Below, piece after piece: positions 1-4,939 of a DNA stretch of 5,933 nucleotides (positions are counted from its first letter, which is position 1; each line of letters starts with the position of its first letter). Below the pieces are notes generated by a model. The model was not told where the DNA came from. It was given only the letters and a program-made list of their open reading frames with translations, and ran no database searches. This DNA comes from Legionella sp. GTDB taxonomy: Bacteria; Pseudomonadota; Gammaproteobacteria; Legionellales; Legionellaceae. Both the position numbers and the translations under genes were made by a program. The stretch is taken from the NCBI GenBank assembly GCA_004297865.1, contig SCSO01000391.1, forward strand, positions 1 through 5,933, written 5' to 3'.

Positions 1-1062
1 ATAAGTATCTGCTAAAGAGGAGAAGCTGCGAACAAGCTGCATGGTAATGAAACCATGTTGTTCGAGTACCTGCGAAACTTGTTTACCTTTTTTCTCTTTA
101 TTGTAGCCCGGTAAAGTTTGTAAATAATTACGCAAAGGATCCGTAACTAATTTGGGAATGTTTTCAATATTGATGCTTTCCTGTTCATCACGTGGGAACA
201 CTTTATCGATAACTATTGATTCTAAACGCTGCAAATCAAAATAATTTCGAATACTATTGGCATCAAGTAAGATTGCCCCTTCATCACGCATGTAAACCAA
301 TAAACGCATTAAGGCTTCCACGAAGGCAATTGCACGACCTTTCCACATGTCTCCATCGGAAGATTGACTGGAACTTCCCATCAAGCTCACTACCAATTGA
401 GTTAACATACTGGAAGAGCCCTGGCAGAAGGGATTTAAAGTATTAGAAAGACGTTTTTCTTGTGGGCCCACGATATCGCGTGCACCGGTCATGAAATTAA
501 TTAATAATAAATCGTCTTCACGCCCCATGCTGCGTACAAGGGAAAAGATTTTGGCATATAAAGCGTTATCGCCTTTTCCGTCTACATAAATGAAACCGCT
601 ACCTTGAACCAACGCATTATAGGCCAACGAAACCAGTGCTTCTGTTTTACCGCTACCAGTAGAACCAAAAATCAGTGCATGGGTACGCATATCATCATTC
701 GTAAACCAAAGCTCTTCACCCGTTTTACGATCATTACCAAAGAAAGCAATTCCACGAGCAATATTCGGTTTGTTTAGCCCCGGTTTGATATCATTATAAT
801 CTTTTACTCGCGCAATTTGCGGTAATCTAAAGGGAAGTTTCTGTTTACGTGTATAAGTGAAGAGAAAAAAGAACAGCCCAATGAGCATGATTAAAGTGGC
901 AGCTGCAGAAACGTAATAAGCTGAAACCGCTAACATGAATAACATAATCGAGATATTCGTGGGATCAGAGAAAAAATCGCCTATTCTTTGCCCAAAGGTT
1001 CGCGTATCCCGCAGAAGCTGGGTTGGGTCTATCTCATGTCTTGAATCAATACCTCTCATCAT
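1..1062 (-). CDS. icmO: IcmO/DotL, type IV coupling ATPase of the Dot/Icm system (N-terminal part, cut by the window edge)
   Basis: This is the VirD4-like ATPase that recruits effectors to the Dot/Icm secretion channel at the inner membrane. The 354 codons present start with MMRGIDSRHE and match what I remember of Legionella DotL almost throughout. Two hydrophobic segments lie at about residues 37-52 and 53-71. They are followed by a basic stretch (RKQK) and then the cytoplasmic domain. The Walker A loop GSTGSGKT is at residues 133-140, and a conserved YVDGKGD motif is at 159-165. The later Walker B region, the all-alpha domain and the C-terminal tail that binds IcmS/IcmW lie beyond the left edge, because the full protein is about 780 residues. 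The first ATG (1060-1062) overlaps the icmP stop in ATGATGA, which suggests translational coupling. A second ATG directly follows (1057-1059), so the start could be one codon shorter. No frameshift or stop is seen. Confidence 0.97.
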   Translation of the reverse strand, partial: MMRGIDSRHEIDPTQLLRDTRTFGQRIGDFFSDPTNISIMLFMLAVSAYYVSAAATLIMLIGLFFFLFTYTRKQKLPFRLPQIARVKDYNDIKPGLNKPNIARGIAFFGNDRKTGEELWFTNDDMRTHALIFGSTGSGKTEALVSLAYNALVQGSGFIYVDGKGDNALYAKIFSLVRSMGREDDLLLINFMTGARDIVGPQEKRLSNTLNPFCQGSSSMLTQLVVSLMGSSSQSSDGDMWKGRAIAFVEALMRLLVYMRDEGAILLDANSIRNYFDLQRLESIVIDKVFPRDEQESINIENIPKLVTDPLRNYLQTLPGYNKEKKGKQVSQVLEQHGFITMQLVRSFSSLADTY

Positions 1063-2192
1063 GGCTGTAGCTCCGCCATTTGACGAGGTGTCAATTTAAT
1101 TTCTTTCACTGCGATTTCCAATGCTTTAATTGCCTCATCAATCATAGGTACTAAAGATCCACGTCCCATTTCTTTCTCTGCTCGCCAATGTGCAAAAGGC
1201 CCAGCGACCTCTGAATAAGGAGTTTGCCTGCCTATACAATTAAGCATATACCATAATCGTCTGTCCACAGGTTTTAACCACAAAAATTCGGAACTAGGAA
1301 CCACTCCATCATCTCTTGCCGCCTCTAGCAAAGAAGCTAACACTGTAAGCATATAAGCATGTTTCTGAACAATCTCTTGTACAATTTCGGTGTTTTCGTA
1401 TTTTTTCAAAATGGGTTTAGCTATTGAGTAATTAAGTTTACCTGCTATAAACCCTTTATCTAAAGTATGTAAAATGAGGTTAGCATTATCTCTATCGCGA
1501 TGTATACGTGCTATAAACACCGCGGCTAAGGCAGCTGCAGGAGGGGTAAGTTTATCAAAACCATCCCAATAAGGTCCTAATTGCATGGTAAAAACGCGTT
1601 TTGCATCACCACGGCGAATGCCTGCGGTCATTTCCATATTAGGCATAGGATTATCAAGCAGCGCGTCATCTTTTCGAAGTAGGTTATGTTTGCGGGCAAA
1701 TTCCATTGGCGTTAGAGCCATAGCCCAAGGCCCCGTATTAATGTCCTGACTGACTAAGTCTTCTTTGATGATGGGCATTATAGCTGGCCAATTAAATTGC
1801 TCTTGTGCTCTTAGTGTCTTCATATTATGCGATCTACGAAATTTTAGGGTGATATTAGAGGTATAGAGAATTAAACCCAATATCACTAAAACAACCACCA
1901 CCGGATAACGTAAATAATCCCCTACATTTGTAGTCAGCATGACTAAATTATCCCAATCGATCGATTTAGGATCGACCGTCTGCATAATATAAATTTGATT
2001 TGCCAAATCTTGATTATGCATAAAAATATTGACTAATTTGGCCTGCAAGATATTGATTTTAAACACTACGGCAACAATGTACTCATGAGCAAACTTCCAA
2101 ATAAAAAACACAGTAATAAATAAAAGCACCGTGATCCACACCGGGGCCATTGAATTATCTGAGTTTCCAGGTTGTTGCTGTTGTTGGGCCAT
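1059..2192 (-). CDS. icmP: IcmP/DotM, inner-membrane coupling-complex protein
   Basis: DotM is a partner of the DotL ATPase and helps recognise effectors, notably those with Glu-rich C-terminal signals. The 377-residue protein is close to the family length of about 380 and aligns from the first residues (MAQQQQ, then SDNSM.PVWI) with L. pneumophila DotM as remembered. Membrane segments are at about residues 17-34 and 96-113, and the large soluble domain follows from about 120. Very conserved stretches include EQFNWPAIMP (131-140), GPWAMALTPMEFARK (154-168) and FLWLKPVDRRLWYMLNC. The basic run GIRRGDAKR (191-199) probably corresponds to the arginine patch described as the acidic-peptide binding surface; this is an inference from sequence only. 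No good Shine-Dalgarno sequence precedes the ATG, but the N-terminus fits the family. The gene has its own promoter candidate and overlaps icmO by 4 bp. Confidence 0.97.
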   Translation of the reverse strand: MAQQQQQPGNSDNSMAPVWITVLLFITVFFIWKFAHEYIVAVVFKINILQAKLVNIFMHNQDLANQIYIMQTVDPKSIDWDNLVMLTTNVGDYLRYPVVVVLVILGLILYTSNITLKFRRSHNMKTLRAQEQFNWPAIMPIIKEDLVSQDINTGPWAMALTPMEFARKHNLLRKDDALLDNPMPNMEMTAGIRRGDAKRVFTMQLGPYWDGFDKLTPPAAALAAVFIARIHRDRDNANLILHTLDKGFIAGKLNYSIAKPILKKYENTEIVQEIVQKHAYMLTVLASLLEAARDDGVVPSSEFLWLKPVDRRLWYMLNCIGRQTPYSEVAGPFAHWRAEKEMGRGSLVPMIDEAIKALEIAVKEIKLTPRQMAELQP

Positions 2193-2221
2193 GAATACAA
2201 AATTTTAAGGAGCTTATTTAA

Positions 2222-2227
2222 AGTATA
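2222..2227 (-). promoter_or_regulatory. icmP: Candidate icmP -10 element (TATACT)
   Basis: The icmQ-icmP gap contains an exact TATACT on the minus strand, predicting a leader of about 20-30 nt for icmP. The -35 is poor (best TCGCAA at 18 bp, 3 of 6). The hexamer is identical to that of icmT, and TATACT is known from L. pneumophila icm promoters, so icmPO is probably transcribed separately at least in part. Confidence 0.5.
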
Positions 2228-2277
2228 TACCGCACTGAGACAAATTTGCGATATTTTTCTATAAGGATGTATTAATC

Positions 2278-2871
2278 TTATCTAGGTTCATTAGAGGTTA
2301 AGGTTTTAATGAGATGTCCTCGTTCATAACGATAGACCCCTGTTTGGTGCACAAAACGACTAATATTCTCTAAATTAAGCGTTTTATCCTTTAAACTCAG
2401 GAGAGCTCTGCCTAATTTATCAAAGGAGGATTTTTCTGCGGATAAAGGTAAGATATCGAGCTGATTGATGTAAATAGCCACATAAGCTTCATTTATTTTA
2501 TTTTCTTTAATTTTTAATATTTCTTTTATATGTTCTTCATCGGCATAAATGGGGCGAGAAATCATTTGTCTTGGTAAATTAGCTACAATTCTTTCCCAAG
2601 ATTGCAAATTACTGCCATCTGCTGAATATAAAGAAACATAAACCTCTTGTTGCCCACTACGTAAGGCCACACGGTTAGCTAGATGAGACTCGGCCTTTAA
2701 TTGCGCTGAAGTACGCGCACCGAGCATGCGGATGAACTCTTCGCGAATTTGTCTTAAATTTTTGCCAATAACTTTTAAAAAACTAGACTTCTCCCAAGGC
2801 CCTTTATCTATAGTCTCATTAAGGGTCTTAAGTATGGCATCATTTTGTTCATCAGTGAGTTTATCGTTCAT
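2278..2871 (-). CDS. icmQ: IcmQ, membrane-active Dot/Icm protein controlled by IcmR/FIR
   Basis: In L. pneumophila IcmQ inserts into membranes and forms pores unless bound by the chaperone IcmR. Its C-terminal half has an ADP-ribosyltransferase-like fold that binds NAD. The 197 residues here match IcmQ by recognition: LTDEQ...ILKTLNETIDKGPW (5-26), a helical N-terminal domain to about residue 57 (the IcmR/FIR-binding part), then RSGQQEVYVSLYSADG (71-86), SWERIVANLPRQM.SRPIYA (91-110), NEAYVAIYINQ.DILPL (128-143) and LLSLKDKTLNLENISRFVH (158-175). The frame extends to a TTG at 2907, but MNDKLTDEQ at 2871 fits the family start, so I chose that ATG. There is no clear Shine-Dalgarno sequence before it. 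A TATAAT hexamer lies about 40 bp upstream. The neighbouring gene upstream is the presumed FIR partner. Confidence 0.96.
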   Translation of the reverse strand: MNDKLTDEQNDAILKTLNETIDKGPWEKSSFLKVIGKNLRQIREEFIRMLGARTSAQLKAESHLANRVALRSGQQEVYVSLYSADGSNLQSWERIVANLPRQMISRPIYADEEHIKEILKIKENKINEAYVAIYINQLDILPLSAEKSSFDKLGRALLSLKDKTLNLENISRFVHQTGVYRYERGHLIKTLTSNEPR

Positions 2872-2909
2872 AAAATCATTATTGTTTATATGGGATCGAA
2901 TTCCCAACT

Positions 2910-2915
2910 ATTATA
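2910..2915 (-). promoter_or_regulatory. Candidate icmQ promoter -10 (TATAAT)
   Basis: A perfect TATAAT on the minus strand lies about 40 bp before the icmQ ATG. It predicts a start near 2903 and a leader of roughly 32 nt. The best -35 at 17-bp spacing (GTTATA, 2933-2938) matches only 3 of 6. The gene may therefore have its own weak or regulated promoter in addition to read-through from the upstream FIR candidate. This is an inference from hexamer matching only. Confidence 0.45.
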
Positions 2916-2988
2916 GGGATTATTAAATGAATTATAACAGCTATTTTTCAATGCAGTAGAGAGTAGATTGATTATTCTTATGGATTAT

Positions 2989-3225
2989 CTAAATAAAAGA
3001 AGAGCTTATACCAACAGAATTTCTATTGGTTTCTTCTTCAGATGGACCATGTAAAATAGATTCAACATTGCGGATGCAAGCGCTTAAAGTCTCGGACGCA
3101 GCGCGTAAGTCTTGATCATTTGGTTTTATAGTACATGCCTTATTTGTGTTACTTAATGCTGTTTGTAAGCCTGGAAGTACATTTTCCATGACAAAACTGC
3201 TTGAAACCCCTGTAAGACTTGCCAT
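2989..3225 (-). CDS. Small protein in the icmR position; candidate FIR (functional homologue of IcmR), presumed IcmQ chaperone
   Basis: I do not recognise the sequence itself. Its place between icmS and icmQ is where L. pneumophila has icmR and where other Legionellales carry hypervariable, mutually unrelated 'FIR' genes whose products bind IcmQ and stop it inserting into membranes. The 78-residue product is shorter than IcmR (about 120). It shows two likely amphipathic helices, about residues 12-29 (VMENVLPGLQTALSNTN) and 37-59 (DQDLRAASETLSACIRNVESIL), separated by a turn containing KPND. This helical hairpin would suit the mixed four-helix bundle known for IcmR-IcmQ. The tail (61-78) is polar. 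Two Cys are present (C31, C50). No signal peptide or membrane segment is seen. The ATG has a good Shine-Dalgarno sequence (AGGGG, 7 nt spacing). The function is inferred from position and shape. Confidence 0.8.
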   Translation of the reverse strand: MASLTGVSSSFVMENVLPGLQTALSNTNKACTIKPNDQDLRAASETLSACIRNVESILHGPSEEETNRNSVGISSSFI

Positions 3226-3230
3226 TTTAC

Positions 3231-3237
3231 AACCCCT
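3231..3237 (-). promoter_or_regulatory. Shine-Dalgarno for the FIR candidate
   Basis: The minus strand reads TTTAGGGGTTGTAAA directly before the ATG at 3225, placing an AGGGG core about 7 nt upstream. This is the clearest ribosome binding site among the icm genes here and fixes the start of this otherwise unrecognised ORF. Confidence 0.6.
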
Positions 3238-3257
3238 AAAACATAACTTCTGAATTT

Positions 3258-3263
3258 AGTGTA
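3258..3263 (-). promoter_or_regulatory. Candidate -10 (TACACT) of the FIR gene
   Basis: TACACT differs by one base from the TATACT hexamer found before icmT and icmP in this window. It predicts a start near 3251 and a leader of about 26 nt that includes the Shine-Dalgarno sequence. No good -35 is present at 16-18 bp (CTACGA at 17 bp is poor). A weak -35 would fit an activator-dependent promoter, in line with the CpxR-like box further upstream. Inferred from spacing only. Confidence 0.4.
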
Positions 3264-3270
3264 CCAAAAT

Positions 3271-3293
3271 AAATGACTATTCGTAGTCGTTTT
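3271..3293. repeat. Short inverted repeat between icmS and the FIR gene
   Basis: GACTA (3275-3279) and TAGTC (3284-3288) form a perfect 5-bp dyad around TTCG. It extends to about 9 bp on the plus strand if one G-T pair is allowed. On the minus strand, the one transcribed here, it is followed by ATTTATTTT. It could be a weak, GC-poor attenuator separating icmTS transcription from the FIR gene, or an operator overlapping the FIR -35 region. It is too weak to call a terminator. Confidence 0.3.
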
Positions 3294-3300
3294 CTTAGTT

Positions 3301-3316
3301 CTTTCGATTTCTTTAC
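3301..3316 (-). promoter_or_regulatory. Candidate CpxR binding site upstream of the FIR gene
   Basis: The minus strand reads GTAAAGAAATCGAAAG, i.e. GTAAA-N6-GAAAG. This fits the L. pneumophila CpxR consensus as I remember it (GTAAA-N6-G[A/T]AAG). CpxR is known to activate icmR in L. pneumophila and FIR genes in other Legionella species. The centre lies at about -57 from the predicted start, a position compatible with class I activation. A perfect dyad, TTTACAA-N4-TTGTAAA (3312-3329), overlaps its upstream half. Binding is an inference and no cpxR gene is in the window. Confidence 0.5.
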
Positions 3317-3329
3317 AATTTATTGTAAA
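3312..3329. repeat. Perfect 7-bp inverted repeat TTTACAA-N4-TTGTAAA
   Basis: The arms are 3312-3318 and 3323-3329 with a 4-nt centre. The dyad contains a GTAAA on each strand and shares five bases with the CpxR-like box at 3301-3316. It lies just after the icmS stop codon. It may be an operator for a dimeric regulator, or chance in AT-rich DNA. Confidence 0.4.
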
Positions 3330-3336
3330 AAGACCA

Positions 3337-3681
3337 TCAATCGTACATTAACTCGTCTAAAGGAGTATAATCGCGGTTTGGACCACCTTGAATTAACTCA
3401 TTTAATACGTCGGTTATGCAGAGTAAACGTAAAACATTAGGAGTCACTTCGTCAAATACTACTCGAGTACCTAATAAAGCCCCTTCAGCTTCTTCATAAC
3501 TAGCCCCCAAGCCATAACCTAAGCACAGCGAACATAATTGATCTGCTCTCTTAGAAAGCGCCGGAAGCAGACCGGTTATAGAAAAAACCTCTTCGTAACT
3601 GACAAAACGATCATTTAGGTAAAATTTCGCATTTAAATTCGTTGCAATGATCGCTAAACATTTACTAATGTCTTTTTCCAT
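3337..3681 (-). CDS. icmS: IcmS, effector adaptor chaperone of Dot/Icm
   Basis: IcmS is a small acidic cytoplasmic protein that pairs with IcmW (and with LvgA) to present effectors, and that binds the C-terminus of DotL. The 114 residues equal the usual length and match by recognition from end to end: MEKDISKC at the start, NAKFYLNDRFVS (17-28), a cysteine-bearing core ADQLCSLCLGYGLGA (46-60), VVFDEVTPNVLRLL (74-87) and the C-terminus PNRDYTPLDELMYD. The ATG immediately follows the icmT TAA (TAAATG), so the two genes are certainly one transcription unit and probably translationally coupled. The next gene, the FIR candidate, is 111 bp away with its own regulatory signals, so icmTS looks separable from the rest. 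Confidence 0.97.
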   Translation of the reverse strand: MEKDISKCLAIIATNLNAKFYLNDRFVSYEEVFSITGLLPALSKRADQLCSLCLGYGLGASYEEAEGALLGTRVVFDEVTPNVLRLLCITDVLNELIQGGPNRDYTPLDELMYD

Positions 3682-3942
3682 TTATTTCCACCAAGGCTGT
3701 GAGGATTTTACAGGACCAGCTAAGAAGCTTCTTATCCATCGTAAAAAAACAGGAACAGTAAAGCCATAATGTTCAATAATTCCAAAAAAAACCGCTGAAA
3801 CTAAGACAATAACGGCTGTCCAGATGCGAATGTGCATTAAAAAGAAAAAAATGGGGAAGGCTGCACGCGCGTCAACCATGAAAAAGCGAGCGCTACGAGC
3901 CGAATCACGCCAATGGGCGGTTGCAGCAAAATTATTAGCCAT
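3682..3942 (-). CDS. icmT: IcmT, small inner-membrane Dot/Icm protein
   Basis: IcmT is an 86-residue inner-membrane component of the Dot/Icm system, linked in L. pneumophila to pore formation and exit from the host cell. The product here is also 86 residues. It starts MANN, has the conserved AHWRDSARSARFF (9-21) and D.RAAFP (24-30), then hydrophobic segments at about 28-37 and 39-57 (one long or two short membrane passes), and ends in WIRSFLAGP (69-77) and the QPWWK tail. The ATG at 3940-3942 has a modest GAG Shine-Dalgarno sequence about 10 nt upstream and a well-formed promoter further up. It is the first recognised gene of the icm run. What lies upstream is not a known icm gene. Confidence 0.96.
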   Translation of the reverse strand: MANNFAATAHWRDSARSARFFMVDARAAFPIFFFLMHIRIWTAVIVLVSAVFFGIIEHYGFTVPVFLRWIRSFLAGPVKSSQPWWK

Positions 3943-3975
3943 AATTCGATCTCAGCCTAATCATTGATATTAAAA

Positions 3976-4004
3976 AGTATAAGTTTTGTAGACAGGACTG
4001 TAAA
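3976..4004 (-). promoter_or_regulatory. icmT: Promoter of icmTS (TTTACA - 17 bp - TATACT)
   Basis: On the minus strand a -35 TTTACA (3999-4004, 5 of 6 to consensus) is separated by exactly 17 bp from a -10 TATACT (3976-3981). TATACT is the hexamer reported to act as the -10 element of many L. pneumophila icm/dot genes. The predicted leader to the icmT ATG is about 25-30 nt. This is the best promoter in the window. It lies just before the 3' end of the small ORF upstream, so icmTS need not depend on read-through. Confidence 0.7.
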
Positions 4005-4016
4005 GCCAAAAAATAA

Positions 4017-4220
4017 TTACTTATCCATAGGACTGTTTTTCTTAGCAGCATCTGCTCCAAGGATATTGTTCAGAACATTTTCCATTTCTGATCCCGGAGT
4101 TAATTGAGGCGTGGTTTGATAATTGTTATTAGGTGATTCAGGATGATCAGCGGAATCAGGCTTGGTTTTTGACTTACCAGCCATACTTGCCAACATTTTA
4201 CCTGTACTGTTGATAAGCAT
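4017..4220 (-). CDS. Unrecognised small polar protein between the HIT gene and icmT
   Basis: I do not recognise this 67-residue product. The N-terminus (1-15, MLINSTGKMLASMAG) could form a short amphipathic helix. The middle (16-44) is polar and disordered-looking, rich in Lys, Pro, Asn, Ser and Thr. The segment 45-61 (EMENVLNNILGADAAKK) looks helical and the tail is charged. No signal peptide, membrane span or cysteine is seen. A GTG at 4226 extends the frame by two codons, but the ATG at 4220 sits 5-6 nt after a GGGGTGG Shine-Dalgarno-like run, so I prefer the ATG. It is co-directional with icmT and ends 74 bp before it, with the icmT promoter in between. It could be an Icm/Dot accessory protein, a small effector or a lineage-specific protein; its size leaves some doubt that it is real. 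Confidence 0.55.
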   Translation of the reverse strand: MLINSTGKMLASMAGKSKTKPDSADHPESPNNNYQTTPQLTPGSEMENVLNNILGADAAKKNSPMDK

Positions 4221-4285
4221 TTCCACCCCACAAATGAAGACTATTGTTATAAATTTAACACAAATAGCTTAAGGAATTATTAAAT

Positions 4286-4711
4286 TTATTCATTTTTTAA
4301 TTTGCCACTCACCAATGCCTTCATCGCTGGAAGAAAGTGCTCAAGATAATCTTCAGTGTAAGGGATGTTAGATTGCGCCGCCTGCCAAATGCCTTGTGGC
4401 CATAAGCTATCCTGTTGACGTCGTGCCACAACATGGATATGCAATTGCTCAACGATGTTCCCTAAAGCACCTATGTTCAGCTTATCGGGTTTAAAGAAAT
4501 TCTGTACTAATAAAGACAAGTGGTGAATCTCTTCCATTAATTGACTACGTTCGTCTTTATCTAGTTGAAAAATCTCATGAATTTTTTCTGTGCGTGGAAC
4601 TAAGATAAACCAAGGATATTGTTGTTCGTTTTTTAAAAAAACTCGAGATAAAGGCCAATCTTGGAGAAAAAAAGAGGTGGTTTCAATACGCGGATCTACG
4701 GAAAACGCCAT
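4286..4711 (-). CDS. HIT-domain protein (histidine triad superfamily, QLHxH variant)
   Basis: This 141-residue protein belongs to the histidine triad superfamily of nucleotide-binding hydrolases and transferases. It begins FSVDPRIE and has the QYPWFILVPR strand (31-40), FQLDKDERSQLMEEI (48-62), KLNIGALGN (77-85) and the active-site stretch QLHIHVVARR (89-98), followed by a WPQGIW motif (104-109). It fits a proteobacterial subgroup that resembles Pseudomonas HIT proteins and has Gln in place of the first His of H-x-H-x-H. H91 and H93 remain. The substrate is unknown. The ATG has a good GGAG Shine-Dalgarno sequence 5 nt upstream. It points the same way as the icm genes, 65 bp before the small ORF, but has no known role in secretion and is probably a housekeeping neighbour. 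Confidence 0.9.
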   Translation of the reverse strand: MAFSVDPRIETTSFFLQDWPLSRVFLKNEQQYPWFILVPRTEKIHEIFQLDKDERSQLMEEIHHLSLLVQNFFKPDKLNIGALGNIVEQLHIHVVARRQQDSLWPQGIWQAAQSNIPYTEDYLEHFLPAMKALVSGKLKNE

Positions 4712-4803
4712 AAATTCTCCGGGAAAAAAACCAGTTATAACATAGGAGTTAGGGGTTAGCGAGAAATAATTGGATAAATTTTAATAAAACTATTGAGTAA
4801 TGA

Positions 4804-4848
4804 ACCTATTTTGCGTTATGTTGAAAACACCTATGTTAAAAAATAGGT
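4804..4848. repeat. Competing inverted repeats upstream of the cold-shock gene
   Basis: ACCTATTTT (4804-4812) is the exact reverse complement of AAAATAGGT (4840-4848). A second ACCTAT (4829-4834) can pair with the same right arm (ATAGGT, 4843-4848) around an 8-nt loop. The two hairpins exclude each other. If transcribed, this would sit about 90-135 nt before the cold-shock start codon. It may instead be a DNA operator with two left half-sites, or chance. Confidence 0.4.
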
Positions 4849-4928
4849 AATAACAATTGTCATTTAGGGACGAATGCAATTGATCTTCCGACAGTAATGA
4901 AGGTTGACGATTGATAAGCTTTAGCAAC

Positions 4929-4935
4929 AAGGAGG
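4929..4935 (+). promoter_or_regulatory. Strong Shine-Dalgarno of the cold-shock gene
   Basis: AAGGAGG ends 4 nt before the ATG, with an alternative GGAG slightly closer. It is nearly a full anti-16S match and the strongest ribosome binding site in the window, as expected for a highly translated cold-shock protein. It fixes the start at 4940. Confidence 0.8.
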
Positions 4936-4939
4936 AGTC

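Larger units (their letters stand above)
4712..4939. other. Divergent spacer between the HIT gene and the cold-shock gene
   Basis: This 228-bp AT-rich region must hold the promoters of both genes, but I cannot assign either with confidence. For the cold-shock gene, TTGAAA (4821-4826) and TTGTCA (4857-4862) are possible -35 hexamers, yet each lacks a good -10 at normal spacing. The region contains competing inverted repeats at 4804-4848, listed separately. No coding potential is visible beyond overlapping shadows. Confidence 0.5.

Noticed and set aside
216..446. 76-codon plus-strand open frame opposite icmO
   Set aside because: It lies wholly antisense to the conserved icmO ATPase frame, has no recognisable protein features and no ribosome site; it is a shadow.
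2261..2277. PmrA-like direct repeat (TTAATA and CTTATA at 11-bp spacing) upstream of icmP
   Set aside because: The second half matches poorly, it lies at the very end of icmQ and too far from the TATACT element for the usual arrangement; AT-rich DNA gives such matches by chance.
2872..2907. Upstream TTG start extending IcmQ by 12 residues
   Set aside because: The extension (GIRSHINNNDF) is not part of IcmQ as known, and the predicted transcription start from TATAAT would fall at or inside it. The ATG at 2871 fits the family.
2726..2926. 66-codon plus-strand open frame opposite the icmQ N-terminus
   Set aside because: Antisense to conserved icmQ coding sequence; composition reflects the complementary strand of the helical domain.
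3364..3369. Another TATACT on the minus strand near the icmS 3' end
   Set aside because: It lies inside conserved icmS codons (Y-T-P) with no -35 and no appropriately placed gene; likely chance, though a minor FIR promoter cannot be excluded.
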